In this document: positions 49,873 through 58,720 of the stretch, one piece after another
Layout of the letters: each line of letters opens with the position of its first letter
How positions within the stretch are numbered: the first letter of the stretch is position 1
Assembly: GCA_029975165.1 (NCBI GenBank)
Contig: JARKPR010000093.1
Span: 1-62,162 of the forward strand
Direction: 5' to 3'
From: Selenomonadales bacterium
GTDB lineage: Bacteria; Bacillota; Negativicutes; Sporomusales; UBA7701
Length of the DNA: 62,162 nt
Translations under genes and position numbers: made by a program
The notes under the pieces: model-generated
The model's database searches: none
Told to the model about the DNA's origin: nothing
The model's input: only the letters and a program-made list of their open reading frames with translations

Positions 49873-50087
49873 CGCCGGAGCGGGCAACCGGCCGGCGACT
49901 TTGCGGAGGGCGAATACGCGCCGTCCACGCCAGCGCCGCTAACGACACCGCGCGAGCGGCCATGGACGGCCGCGAGAACCGACAAATGAACATGGACGTG
50001 ATTTTGGCGGTGGCGCGGCGGAGTCGGCGCAAGTGCTACGGCGCGTTCGGCCGGAGCTACGGAGTCGGCTGGTTGCCCGCTTCGGCG
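49873..50087 (+). repeat. Family B fold-back repeat, copy B2 (between ftsW and murG)
   Basis: Arms 49873-49896 and 50064-50087 pair over 24 positions: 21 Watson-Crick and 3 G-T (G-U) pairs. The arm sequence is unrelated to that of B1 but equally self-complementary. An inner GCGGCC-ATGGAC-GGCCGC hairpin keeps the B1 loop. Shared blocks include TACGCGCCGTCC and CGGAGTCGGCGC. It lies in a putative operon and would be transcribed. Confidence 0.85.
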
Positions 50088-50136
50088 GCCCCGTGCCCCG
50101 CCGTCCTCCCAAATGTACTGTCCGAGGAGATAACCT

Positions 50137-51252
50137 ATGAAAATAATCATATCCGGCGGCGGCACCGGCGGCCACATCTACCCCGCCCTCACCATCGCCC
50201 GCGCCATCAAAGAAGCCCACCCCGCCGACATCCTCTTCGTCGGCACCAGAGAAGGCCTCGAAGCCGACATCGTCCCCAAAGAAGGCCTCCCCTTCGCCAC
50301 CGTCGACGCCGGCGGCCTCGAGCGCCGCCTCACCTGGGGCAACCTCCGCGCCCTCCTCCGCACCGCCGCCGGCCTGGTCGCCTCCTTCGCCCTCGTCCGC
50401 CGCTTCCGGCCCGACATCGTCATCGGCACCGGCGGCTACGTCTGCGGCCCCGTCCTCCTCGCCGCCAGCCTCCTCGGCATCCCTACCCTCATCCAGGAGC
50501 AGAACGTCATCCCCGGCGTCACCAACCGCATCCTCGCCCGCTTCGTCGCCAAGATCGCCGTCGGTTACGACGAAGCGGCCCAAAACTTCGGCGCAAATCG
50601 GGACAAGGTTATCGTCACCGGCAACCCCGTGCGCCGCGACATCATCACCGCCACCCGCGCCGAAAGCCTGGCCGCCCTCGGCCTCGCCGCCGACAAACTC
50701 ACCGTCCTCGTCGCCGGCGGCAGCCGCGGCGCCCGCAGCATCAACACCGCCATGGCCGACGTCCACGCCCGCTTCGCCGGCCGCCCGGACATACAAATCT
50801 TGCACGCCGCCGGCAGCGGGGAGTATAATAACATAGTTGGCCTCCTTGGCCGGCAGGGAATAGACCCTGCCAAAACTGGAAATATTAGTATCGTGCCCTA
50901 CCTCTACAACATGCCCCAGGCCCTCGCCGCCGCCGACATCGCCGTCTTCCGCGCCGGCGCCATCGGCCTCGCCGAACTCACCGTCCGCGGCATCCCGGCC
51001 GTCCTCATACCCTACCCCCACGCCGCCGAAAACCACCAGGAATTCAACGCCCGCGTCCTCGAAAGCCGCGGCGCCGCCGTCGTCATCCGCGACGCCGACC
51101 TCAGCGGCGGGCTGCTCGCCGACACTTTAGAAACCCTGCTCGGCGACGCGGACAGGCTCAAAGCCATGGCCGCCGCCAGCCGGGCCCTCGGCCGCCCGGA
51201 CGCCGCCGCCGCCATCGCCGCCCTGGCCGTCGACCTCGCCGGCCGCCCTTGA
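50137..51252 (+). CDS. murG: UDP-GlcNAc:lipid I GlcNAc-transferase MurG
   Basis: The 371-residue GT28 enzyme begins with I-S-G-G-G-T-G-G-H-I-Y-P-A near 5-17. It has G-T-G-G-Y-V-C-G-P near 93-101, the loop V-A-G-G-S-R-G-A-R-S-I-N near 191-202 and the Q-E-F-N-A-R-V-L-E end part. It makes lipid II on the inner membrane face. GAGGAG precedes the ATG. Confidence 0.97.
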   Translation: MKIIISGGGTGGHIYPALTIARAIKEAHPADILFVGTREGLEADIVPKEGLPFATVDAGGLERRLTWGNLRALLRTAAGLVASFALVRRFRPDIVIGTGGYVCGPVLLAASLLGIPTLIQEQNVIPGVTNRILARFVAKIAVGYDEAAQNFGANRDKVIVTGNPVRRDIITATRAESLAALGLAADKLTVLVAGGSRGARSINTAMADVHARFAGRPDIQILHAAGSGEYNNIVGLLGRQGIDPAKTGNISIVPYLYNMPQALAAADIAVFRAGAIGLAELTVRGIPAVLIPYPHAAENHQEFNARVLESRGAAVVIRDADLSGGLLADTLETLLGDADRLKAMAAASRALGRPDAAAAIAALAVDLAGRP

Positions 51253-51331
51253 AACCAAGGCACATAACCGCCGCCCCCCGCATACAATAACATCGCTGGA
51301 GGCGCCGTCAGGCAGGAAAGGGGAGAACTCC

Positions 51332-52714
51332 GTGCTCGACAACCTACACCGCATCCACTTCGTCGGCATCGGCGGCGCCGGCATGAGCGCCATCGCCAAA
51401 GTACTTTTGGCCAAAGGCTACGCCGTCAGTGGCTCCGACATCGCCAAATCAGAATCCGTCCACAGGCTCCAGCAGCTCGGCGCCAAAATCTTCCTCGGCC
51501 ACGACGCCGCCAACCTCGAAGACGCGCAAGCCATCGTCGTCTCCACCGCCATCGCCGGCAGCAACCCCGAAGTAGCCGCCGCCAAAGCCCGCGGCCTCCC
51601 CGTCTTCCACCGCGCCGACATGGTCGCCGCCCTCATGGACGAACGGCGCGGCATCGCCGTCGCCGGCGCCCACGGCAAAACCACCACCACCTCCATGATC
51701 GCCCTCATGCTGGAAAAAGCCGGCCTCGACCCCACCATCATCATCGGCGGCGACATCGACTACCTCAACGGCAACGCCAAACTCGGCGCCGGCAAATGGC
51801 TTGTCGCCGAAGCCGACGAAAGCGACGCCTCCTTCCTCAAGCTCAACCCCAAAATCGCCGTCGTCACCAACATCGAAAACGACCACATGGACCACTACGG
51901 CACCATGGACAACATCCTGGCCGCCTTCGCCGCCTTCCTCGGCAAACTGCCCGCCGCCGACGGCCTGGCCGTCCTCTGCTTCGACAACCACCACGTGCGC
52001 GACATCGCTTCCCGCTGCGGCCGCCCCTACATATCCTACGCCCTGGACGGCGACGCCGACTACACCGCCGCCGCCATCCAAACCCGCGGCACCACCACCA
52101 CCTACCAGGCCATCGATCGCGGGCAGCCGCTCGGCACCGTCGAAATAAACGTTCCCGGCCGCCACAACGTCGCCAACTCGCTGGCCGCCGTCGCCGTCGG
52201 CCTCCGCACCGGCCTCAGCTTCGACCAGGTCGCCGCCGGGCTCGCCCAGTTCCAGGGCGTCAAGCGCCGCTTCCAAACCAAAGGCCGCGTCGGCGGCATC
52301 TGGGTCGTCGACGACTACGCCCACCACCCCACCGAAATCGCCACCACGCTGGCCGCCGCCCGCGACGTCAACCCGCGGCGCCTCATCTGCGTCTTCCAGC
52401 CCCACCGCTACACGCGGACCAAATTCCTCCGCCAGGAATTCGGCGGCGCCTTCACCAACGCCGACCTCCTCATCCTCACCGACGTCTACTCCGCCGGCGA
52501 ACAACCCATACCAGGTATCAGCGGCGAAACCCTCAAAGAAGAAATCGAGCGCCAGACCGCCCGCAAAGTCACCTACATCGCCGACAAAGCCAACATCGCC
52601 CGCTACCTCTCCGAGATCGCCGAGCCCGGCGACCTCGTCATGACCATGGGCGCGGGCAACATCTACCTCAGCGGCGAAGAACTCGTCGAGCGGCTCGCGC
52701 AAAAATACAAATAA
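51332..52714 (+). CDS. murC: UDP-MurNAc-L-alanine ligase MurC
   Basis: The 460-residue Mur ligase has H-F-V-G-I-G-G-A-G-M-S near 9-19, the P-loop G-A-H-G-K-T-T-T-T near 112-120, E-A-D-E-S-D near 167-172 and D-D-Y-A-H-H-P-T-E near 329-337. It adds the first L-Ala. The GTG start follows AAAGGGGAG. An isolated TACAAT at 51283 upstream has no -35. Confidence 0.96.
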   Translation: MLDNLHRIHFVGIGGAGMSAIAKVLLAKGYAVSGSDIAKSESVHRLQQLGAKIFLGHDAANLEDAQAIVVSTAIAGSNPEVAAAKARGLPVFHRADMVAALMDERRGIAVAGAHGKTTTTSMIALMLEKAGLDPTIIIGGDIDYLNGNAKLGAGKWLVAEADESDASFLKLNPKIAVVTNIENDHMDHYGTMDNILAAFAAFLGKLPAADGLAVLCFDNHHVRDIASRCGRPYISYALDGDADYTAAAIQTRGTTTTYQAIDRGQPLGTVEINVPGRHNVANSLAAVAVGLRTGLSFDQVAAGLAQFQGVKRRFQTKGRVGGIWVVDDYAHHPTEIATTLAAARDVNPRRLICVFQPHRYTRTKFLRQEFGGAFTNADLLILTDVYSAGEQPIPGISGETLKEEIERQTARKVTYIADKANIARYLSEIAEPGDLVMTMGAGNIYLSGEELVERLAQKYK

Positions 52715-52786
52715 ACCACCCTCGGTCCTTGCTTTGCTTATTTGAACATTTGCGGGTGATTGTACTTTTCTGGGGAGGGGAAGACG

Positions 52787-54037
52787 ATGGAGAAATTTAT
52801 CGTCGCCGGGGAAGTACAACTTTCCGGTCACGTAAAAGTAAACGGCGCCAAAAACGCCACCCTGCCGCTCATGGCCGCCACGCTGCTCTCCACCGGCGTG
52901 AGCGTCCTCCACAACATCCCCCAGCTCAGGGACATCACCATGATGCAAGACATCCTCACCCTGCTGGGGGCCAAAATCTACCGCGAGAACGGCAGCCTCA
53001 TCATCGACACCACCAACATCAACAAAGAAGAAATCCCCGAACACCTCATGCGGGAAATGAGAGCCTCGGTATTCCTCATGGGGCCGCTCCTCGGCCGCTT
53101 CCGCAGAGTACGGCTCTCCTTCCCAGGCGGCTGCGCCATCGGGCCGCGGCCCATCAACCTCCACCTCAAAGCCCTGGAAAAAATCGGCGCCGTAGTCAAA
53201 GACCGCAGCGGCTTCATCGACGCCGAAGCCGTCCACCTCACCGGCGGCGAAATCAACTTCGACTTCCCCAGCGTCGGCGCCACCGAAAACGCCATGATGG
53301 CCGCCGCCGTCGCCGACGGCACCACCATAATCCGCAACGCCGCCCGCGAGCCCGAAGTCGCCGACCTCCAATCCTTCCTCAACAAAATGGGCGCCCAAAT
53401 AACCGGCGCCGGCACCGACACCATCCGCGTCGACGGCGTCGCGCGCCTCGCGGCCGCCGAACACGCCGTCATCCCCGACCGCATCGAAGCCGGCACCTTC
53501 CTCACCGCCGGGGCCATCACCCGCGGCGACATCGTCGTCGACGGCGTCATCCCCGAACACCTCTTCACCGCCATCGACAAACTGCAGGAAATCGGCGCCC
53601 GCCTCGACGTCGGCAGCGGCAGCATCCGCATCCGCGGCGGCGAACTGCGGGGCGTCGACATCAAAACACTGCCCTTTCCCGGCTTCCCCACCGACCTGCA
53701 GGCCCCCACCCTTGCCATGCTCACCATCGCCAAAGGCACCAGCATCATCACCGAAACCGTCTTCGAAAACCGCTTCAAACACATCGACGAACTCGGCCGC
53801 ATGGGCGCCAAAATCAAAGTCGAAGGCCGCACCGCCGTAATCCGCGGCGTCCCCAAACTCTCCGGCGCCATCGTTGCCGCCCCCGACCTGCGGGCCGGCG
53901 CCGCTCTCGTCCTCGCCGCCCTCGCCGCCGAAGGCATCAGCGAAATCGAACAAGTCTACCACATCGACCGCGGCTACGAAATGCTGGAGAAAAAACTCCA
54001 AGGCATCGGCGCCAAAATCGTCAGACGTAGCCCTTGA
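52787..54037 (+). CDS. murA: UDP-GlcNAc 1-carboxyvinyltransferase MurA
   Basis: The 416-residue EPT-fold enzyme has Lys22 in N-G-A-K-N and the catalytic Cys116 in F-P-G-G-C-A-I-G-P-R, the fosfomycin target. G-F-P-T-D-L-Q-A-P near 303-311 is also typical. It makes enolpyruvyl-UDP-GlcNAc. It sits where many clusters have murB; no murB is in the window. Start at ATG 52787 after GGGGAGGGG. An upstream TTG (52760) lacks a ribosome site. Confidence 0.96.
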   Translation: MEKFIVAGEVQLSGHVKVNGAKNATLPLMAATLLSTGVSVLHNIPQLRDITMMQDILTLLGAKIYRENGSLIIDTTNINKEEIPEHLMREMRASVFLMGPLLGRFRRVRLSFPGGCAIGPRPINLHLKALEKIGAVVKDRSGFIDAEAVHLTGGEINFDFPSVGATENAMMAAAVADGTTIIRNAAREPEVADLQSFLNKMGAQITGAGTDTIRVDGVARLAAAEHAVIPDRIEAGTFLTAGAITRGDIVVDGVIPEHLFTAIDKLQEIGARLDVGSGSIRIRGGELRGVDIKTLPFPGFPTDLQAPTLAMLTIAKGTSIITETVFENRFKHIDELGRMGAKIKVEGRTAVIRGVPKLSGAIVAAPDLRAGAALVLAALAAEGISEIEQVYHIDRGYEMLEKKLQGIGAKIVRRSP

Positions 54038-54039
54038 CA

Positions 54040-54174
54040 TTGGCGGGCGTTGATAAGCCACCATCTGCGTTGTTGGCTCTCCGGGCGCTTGCTAGCGTAC
54101 GTTCCGAGTACGCGTCGCGGCACGCCCGGAAGAGCCGCCTAGCATCTGGCGGCTTCTGAACGCCCGCTCGCCAA
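54040..54174 (+). repeat. Family A fold-back repeat, copy A5 (between murA and ddl)
   Basis: TTGGCG...GGCGTT pairs with AACGCC...CGCCAA at the ends, and GGCTCT-CCGGGCG with CGCCCGG-AAGAGCC inside. The apex is GCGTAC-GTTCCGA-GTACGC. CATCTG words are conserved. Confidence 0.88.
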
Positions 54175-54220
54175 TACATAAAGAACGACAGTAACGTTTT
54201 CCGACAGGAGGTCTTATTCT

Positions 54221-55147
54221 ATGAAAAACAAACGCATCGCTGTCGTCATGGGCGGGCCGTCGGCTGAGCGGGAAGTCTCGCTCAACACCGGCCGCGGCAT
54301 CCTCGCCGCCCTGCAGGAAAAAGGCTACGACGCCGTAGGCATCGACCTCGAGCCCCGCCGGTTCATCGAACAACTCCGCGACGCCGGTGCCCAGGTCGTA
54401 TTCAACGCCATCCACGGCAAATACGGCGAAGACGGCCTCCTCCAAGGCGCCCTCGAACTCCTCGGCCTCCCCTACACAGGCTCGGGCGTCCTCGCCAGCG
54501 CCCTCGCCATGGACAAAGGCTTCACCAAGCGCCTCTTCCTCCAGGCCGGCATCAGCACGCCCCACTCCTGCCTCTACGCCGCCGCCGACGCCAAAGCCCG
54601 CCCCCTCGCCGCCGAAATCGTCGCCGCCTTCGGCCTGCCCGTCGTCGTCAAGCCCGCCACCCAGGGCTCCAGCCTCGGCGTCACCATCGTCGAAGCCGCG
54701 GAAGCCCTCGCCGCCGCCCTTGACACCGCCTTCAAATACGACGACCGAGTCCTCATCGAACAATTCATCAACGGCAAAGAACTCACCGTCACCATCCTCG
54801 GCACCGACGCCCCGCGCGCCCTGCCCATCATCGAAATCGTACCCCATTCCGGCCGCTACGACTACGCCTCCAAATACACCAAAGGCGCCACCGACTACCT
54901 CTGTCCCGCCCCGCTCGACGCCGCCACCACCAGCGCCGTACAGCGCGAAGCCCTCGCCGCCTTCGTCCTCCTCGGCTGCCGCGGCGTCAGCCGCGTCGAC
55001 GTAATGCTCGACGCCGCCGGCACCCCCTACGTCCTCGAAGTCAACACCATCCCCGGCATGACCGCCACCAGCCTCGTGCCGAAAGCGGCCGCCGCCGCGG
55101 GGATATCCTTCGCCGACCTCTGCGAACAAATACTCCTTATGGCGTAA
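54221..55147 (+). CDS. ddl: D-alanine--D-alanine ligase
   Basis: The 308-residue ATP-grasp enzyme has V-M-G-G-P-S-A-E-R-E-V-S at 8-19, N-A-I-H-G-K-Y-G-E-D-G near 64-74, V-V-K-P-A-T-Q-G-S-S near 143-152 and E-V-N-T-I-P-G-M-T near 270-278. It makes the D-Ala-D-Ala used by MurF. ATG follows CAGGAGG. The gene is flanked on both sides by family A repeats. Confidence 0.97.
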   Translation: MKNKRIAVVMGGPSAEREVSLNTGRGILAALQEKGYDAVGIDLEPRRFIEQLRDAGAQVVFNAIHGKYGEDGLLQGALELLGLPYTGSGVLASALAMDKGFTKRLFLQAGISTPHSCLYAAADAKARPLAAEIVAAFGLPVVVKPATQGSSLGVTIVEAAEALAAALDTAFKYDDRVLIEQFINGKELTVTILGTDAPRALPIIEIVPHSGRYDYASKYTKGATDYLCPAPLDAATTSAVQREALAAFVLLGCRGVSRVDVMLDAAGTPYVLEVNTIPGMTATSLVPKAAAAAGISFADLCEQILLMA

Positions 55148-55151
55148 AATT

Positions 55152-55280
55152 AGGCGAGCGTTGATAAGCCCCCATCTGCGTTGTTAGCCCTCCGGGCGCT
55201 TGCTAGCGTACGTTCCGAGTACGCGTCGCTGCGCGTCCTCGGGCTGCCTAGCATCTGGGGGCTTCTGAACGCCCGCTCGC
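55152..55280 (+). repeat. Family A fold-back repeat, copy A6 (between ddl and divIB)
   Basis: GCGAGCGTT pairs with AACG...GCTCGC at the ends; AAGCCCCCA with TGGGGGCTT; the apex GCGTAC...GTACGC is as in A5. About 130 bp. Confidence 0.88.
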
Positions 55281-55340
55281 TGTTTCAGGGACAACTTTGA
55301 ATTTTATGTAAAATTTTTCCAAACATAAACATTTTCCATA

Positions 55341-55369
55341 TTTCAAACCCGTCCCCTATAGTGTATAAT
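55341..55369 (+). promoter_or_regulatory. Possible promoter upstream of divIB
   Basis: A perfect TATAAT at 55364-55369 in an AT-rich patch with a weak TTTCAA at 17 bp. It may give the division genes divIB-ftsZ separate expression. Confidence 0.5.
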
Positions 55370-55401
55370 TACATAATAACAGCCTGGCCCGGGAGGATCG
55401 C

Positions 55402-56172
55402 ATGGACACTTGGCAAGAGGAGCAACCTCGGCAGCAGGGCGGGCGAAAGGTCTCGGCCCGCACCCTCGCCGTCATGCTGGTCGTCCTCGCCGCCGCCATC
55501 GCCGCCTTCCTGTTCGTCAACTCCGCCTACTTCACCGTCGGCGACATCGTCGTCGACGGCAACAAATACATCACCCGCGAAGACATATTCGGCATCGCCG
55601 GCATCCCCTCCGAAATCAACATCTTCCGTCTCAACACCGGCACCATCCAAAAGCGCCTGCTCCGCGACCTGCGCATCGATGCCGCCGAAGTCACCAGGCA
55701 ACTCCCCGCCACCATCGTCATCAGCGTCAGCGAACGCCAGCCCGTCGCCTGGGTCGCCTGCTCCTACGGCTTCGTCCAGCTCGACAAACAGGGCATCGTC
55801 ATGACCGCCGTCAAAAACATCAAAAAGCTCGACGTCCCCCTCATCACCGGCGTAAGGCTCGGCACGATCTACATCGGCGACACCGCCTCTCTCCCGGCGG
55901 CGAAAAACGTCCTCGCCTACCTCGCCGACCTCGACGAAGCCACGCTCGGCAAACTATCGGAAGTCAACATCAAAACCAACGGCGACCTCGTCGCCTACAC
56001 CCTCCAGGCCGTCACCATCCGCCTCGGCCAACCCGACCGGCTGCCCGACAAAGCCAAGCTGACCCGCGAAATCCTCGAAAACATCGGCGACAAAAAAGCC
56101 GTGATCGAATACATCGACCTCAACTACGCCTCCCCGTACATAAAATTCAAGCAAACCCCGCGCAAGGAGTGA
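55402..56172 (+). CDS. divIB: Cell division protein FtsQ/DivIB
   Basis: The 256-residue bitopic protein has a short cytoplasmic part, one membrane helix at about 23-41, a POTRA domain (F-T-V-G-D-I-V-V-D-G-N-K-Y-I-T near 45-59) and a beta domain (R-Q-P-V-A-W-V near 113-119). It acts in the FtsQLB divisome core. ATG follows GGGAGG. The DUF881 gene starts 7 bp after the stop. Confidence 0.92.
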   Translation: MDTWQEEQPRQQGGRKVSARTLAVMLVVLAAAIAAFLFVNSAYFTVGDIVVDGNKYITREDIFGIAGIPSEINIFRLNTGTIQKRLLRDLRIDAAEVTRQLPATIVISVSERQPVAWVACSYGFVQLDKQGIVMTAVKNIKKLDVPLITGVRLGTIYIGDTASLPAAKNVLAYLADLDEATLGKLSEVNIKTNGDLVAYTLQAVTIRLGQPDRLPDKAKLTREILENIGDKKAVIEYIDLNYASPYIKFKQTPRKE

Positions 56173-56178
56173 AACGAA

Positions 56179-56868
56179 TTGTTGCCCATCAAGCAGGGCC
56201 AGGCGGCCATCGCCATGGTGTGCGTCGTTCTGGGCGTCATGCTCGCCGTCCAGTTCCGCACCACCCAGGACATCAAGGCCTCCGTCCCCTACCAGCGCGT
56301 CGAAGACCTCTCCCAGCAGCTCAGCAAAGTCGAAAAAGAGCGGGAAGCCCTCCTCAGCGAAGTCTACGCGCTGCGCACCGCTACAGGAACCGAAGCCACC
56401 AACCGCGAACTGCAGCGGGTCAAAATGGGGGCCGGACTCCTGCCGGTAGAAGGACCCGGCGTCATCGTCACCATCGACGACAGCAAACGGCCCGCCAAAC
56501 CGGGCGAAAACGCCAACCTCTACCTCATCCACGACGACGACATCCTCAAAGTCATCAACGAACTCAGGGCTGCCGGGGCCGAGGCCATCTCCATCAACGA
56601 CCAGCGCCTCATCGCCAGCTCTGAAATCCGCTGCGCCGGCCCCACCCTGTCGGTCAACAACACCCGCTACTCCCCGCCCTACGAAATATCGGCCATCGGC
56701 GAACCCAAGACGCTGGAAAGCGCCCTCAAACTGCGCGGCGGCGTCATCGAAACCCTCCAATTCTGGGGCATCCAGGTCGGCGTCAAAAAGCAGGACCTCG
56801 TCAAAATTCCGGCCTACAAAGGCGTCATGCAGTTCCAGTACGCCAAACCCGTACAGGAGGGCAAATAA
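56179..56868 (+). CDS. DUF881 membrane-anchored protein of the division cluster
   Basis: The 229-residue protein has an N-terminal membrane helix (8-24), a coiled coil (about 38-68) and a DUF881 domain with G-P-G-V-I-V-T-I-D-D near 92-101 and D-I-L-K-V-I-N-E-L-R-A-A-G-A-E-A-I near 119-135. Function unknown; it is common between divIB and sbp in Firmicutes. Start TTG 56179 (or TTG 56182) after AAGGAGTG. Confidence 0.85.
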   Translation: MLPIKQGQAAIAMVCVVLGVMLAVQFRTTQDIKASVPYQRVEDLSQQLSKVEKEREALLSEVYALRTATGTEATNRELQRVKMGAGLLPVEGPGVIVTIDDSKRPAKPGENANLYLIHDDDILKVINELRAAGAEAISINDQRLIASSEIRCAGPTLSVNNTRYSPPYEISAIGEPKTLESALKLRGGVIETLQFWGIQVGVKKQDLVKIPAYKGVMQFQYAKPVQEGK

Positions 56869-57198
56869 ATGACCCTGCCAATCGTCGGCCTCCTCCTTGG
56901 CGTCATCATCGGCTTAACCTTCCCCATCAACGTCCCCTTCGAATACGCCAAATTCATGTCCGTCGCCCTCCTCGCCTCGCTTGACTCCGTCTTCGGCGGC
57001 CTGCGCGCCGGCATCGAAGAGAAATTCGACAACACCGTCTTCATAACCGGCTTCTTCACCAACGCCCTCATGGCCGCCGGCCTCGTCTACATCGGCGAAC
57101 GCCTCGGCATCGACCTGTACTACGTGGCGCTCCTGGCGTTTGGACTCAGGATCTTCCAAAACCTAGCCATCATCCGTAGATACTTTCTTAAGAAATAA
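56869..57198 (+). CDS. sbp: Small basic membrane protein Sbp (DUF1290)
   Basis: This 109-residue protein has three hydrophobic segments and the family core S-L-D-S-V-F-G-G-L-R-A-G-I-E near 37-50. It is encoded immediately after the DUF881 gene and before ftsA in many Firmicutes; function unknown. ATG follows AGGAGGGCAAATA. Confidence 0.9.
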   Translation: MTLPIVGLLLGVIIGLTFPINVPFEYAKFMSVALLASLDSVFGGLRAGIEEKFDNTVFITGFFTNALMAAGLVYIGERLGIDLYYVALLAFGLRIFQNLAIIRRYFLKK

Positions 57199-57200
57199 CA

Positions 57201-57333
57201 TTGGCGGCCGTTGATTACCGCCCATCTGCTGCGTTGGCCCTCCGGGCGCTTGCTAGCGTACGTTCCGAGTACGCGTCGCTGCGCGTCCTCGGTCCGCCTT
57301 GCATCTGGACGGTACTGAACGGCCGCTCGCCAT
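57201..57333 (+). repeat. Family A fold-back repeat, copy A7 (between sbp and ftsA)
   Basis: TTGGCGGCCGTT pairs with AACGGCCGCTCGCCA at the ends (bulged CT); the apex is identical to A5 and A6. The rest of the 57199-57493 gap is AT-rich without a gene. Confidence 0.88.
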
Positions 57334-57493
57334 TCCGGGGAGACGTTTTACCCGCGGTAGGGCAGGGGAGAGGGCGCCTGCTTGCAAATTTCTAACCGGT
57401 TTACAACTTTTTTTTTGCCCAAAAAAGGGAAAATGCCAAACATATAGAAACATAACTGAAAGGAACCACAATATATGCTACACGAGGTACGGT

Positions 57494-58669
57494 ATGGCCG
57501 GTAAATTCATACTAGGGGTTGATATTGGCACCAGTGCCGTCAAAGCATTGGCCGCCGCGAAAGAGAATGGCCACATCCGCATCCTCGGCAGCGGCACCGT
57601 ACCCTGCGCCGGCTTCGCCAAAGGCGTCGTCACCGACGCCGCCGCCTTGAGCGCCGCCATCCGCGAAGCGGTGGATTGCGCCGCCCAAGCCGCCGACATC
57701 ACCCGCGAAGCCGTCCACCTCGGCATAGGCGGCCTCGACGTCACCGCCCAGAACAGCATCGGCAGCATCGCGCCGTCCGCCGGGCTCGTCACCAACGCCG
57801 AAATCGAGCGAGCCTGCCGGGCCGCCGCCACCGTCGCCGTCCCCGAAGACCACCGCATCCTCCACATCCTGCCCATCGGCTACTGGCTCGACGGCCAACC
57901 CGCAAGCGAGGCGCCCATCGGCAAGAACGGCAACCGTCTCGAAATAGAAACCCACATCGTCAGCGCGCCTCGGCCGGTAGTGGACGAACTCATCGACCAC
58001 CTCGCCGCCCAGCGCATCACCGTCGCCTCCGTATGCGCCAACGCCATCGTCGGCGCGCAGGCCTTCGCCGACAGCGACTCGTGCCTCATCGTCGACATGG
58101 GCGCTGGCCTTACCGACATCGCCCTCTTCAACGGCGGCAAAATCGTCCTCTCCGCCTCCGTCCCTCTCGGCGGCGACTACATCACCGGCGACATCATGCA
58201 CGGTCTCGACGTCGGCAGGTTGCACGCCGAAGAAATCAAATGCTACTATACCAAACTCGACAAAAACCTAAGCGGCCGGGACGTCGTCCTCGACTGCAAC
58301 GACCACGGCACCACCGACAAGCAAGTCAAATACGACTTCCTCCAAACCATCGTCGAAAGCCGGGTCGAAGAAATCGTCTCCCTGCTCCACGCCTACGTCG
58401 AGCCGGCCATCAACCGCTACGGCGCGGAAAAAATCCTCCTCACCGGCGGCTCGTCGCTCCTGCCCAGCGTGGGCGACTGGATAGGCAAAATTTTCATCCG
58501 GCCCGTCGTGCCCGTCAAACCGGGACCAGGCTTCGCGCCCGAATACGCCCACCCGGCCTTCTCCGCCGGCTTCGGCCTCATCGAGCACGCCGCCCGCCAC
58601 GCGCCCGCCGACCGAGAGAGCACCGGCCTGCTGCGGTCCTTCCTCAATAAAATCAAGCACCACATATAA
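57494..58669 (+). CDS. ftsA: Cell division protein FtsA
   Basis: The 391-residue actin-like protein has G-V-D-I-G-T-S-A-V-K near 8-17, the SHS2/1C region, V-D-M-G-A-G-L-T-D-I near 203-212 and L-T-G-G-S-S near 316-321. It ends in an amphipathic helix, L-L-R-S-F-L-N-K-I, that would bind the membrane. It tethers FtsZ. ATG 57494 follows GAGGT, a weak site. Confidence 0.93.
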   Translation: MAGKFILGVDIGTSAVKALAAAKENGHIRILGSGTVPCAGFAKGVVTDAAALSAAIREAVDCAAQAADITREAVHLGIGGLDVTAQNSIGSIAPSAGLVTNAEIERACRAAATVAVPEDHRILHILPIGYWLDGQPASEAPIGKNGNRLEIETHIVSAPRPVVDELIDHLAAQRITVASVCANAIVGAQAFADSDSCLIVDMGAGLTDIALFNGGKIVLSASVPLGGDYITGDIMHGLDVGRLHAEEIKCYYTKLDKNLSGRDVVLDCNDHGTTDKQVKYDFLQTIVESRVEEIVSLLHAYVEPAINRYGAEKILLTGGSSLLPSVGDWIGKIFIRPVVPVKPGPGFAPEYAHPAFSAGFGLIEHAARHAPADRESTGLLRSFLNKIKHHI

Positions 58670-58720
58670 CCCTGTCACTTTAGGCCCGACATTCGGAGGT
58701 ACAAGGAGGAAATTCTGTTC

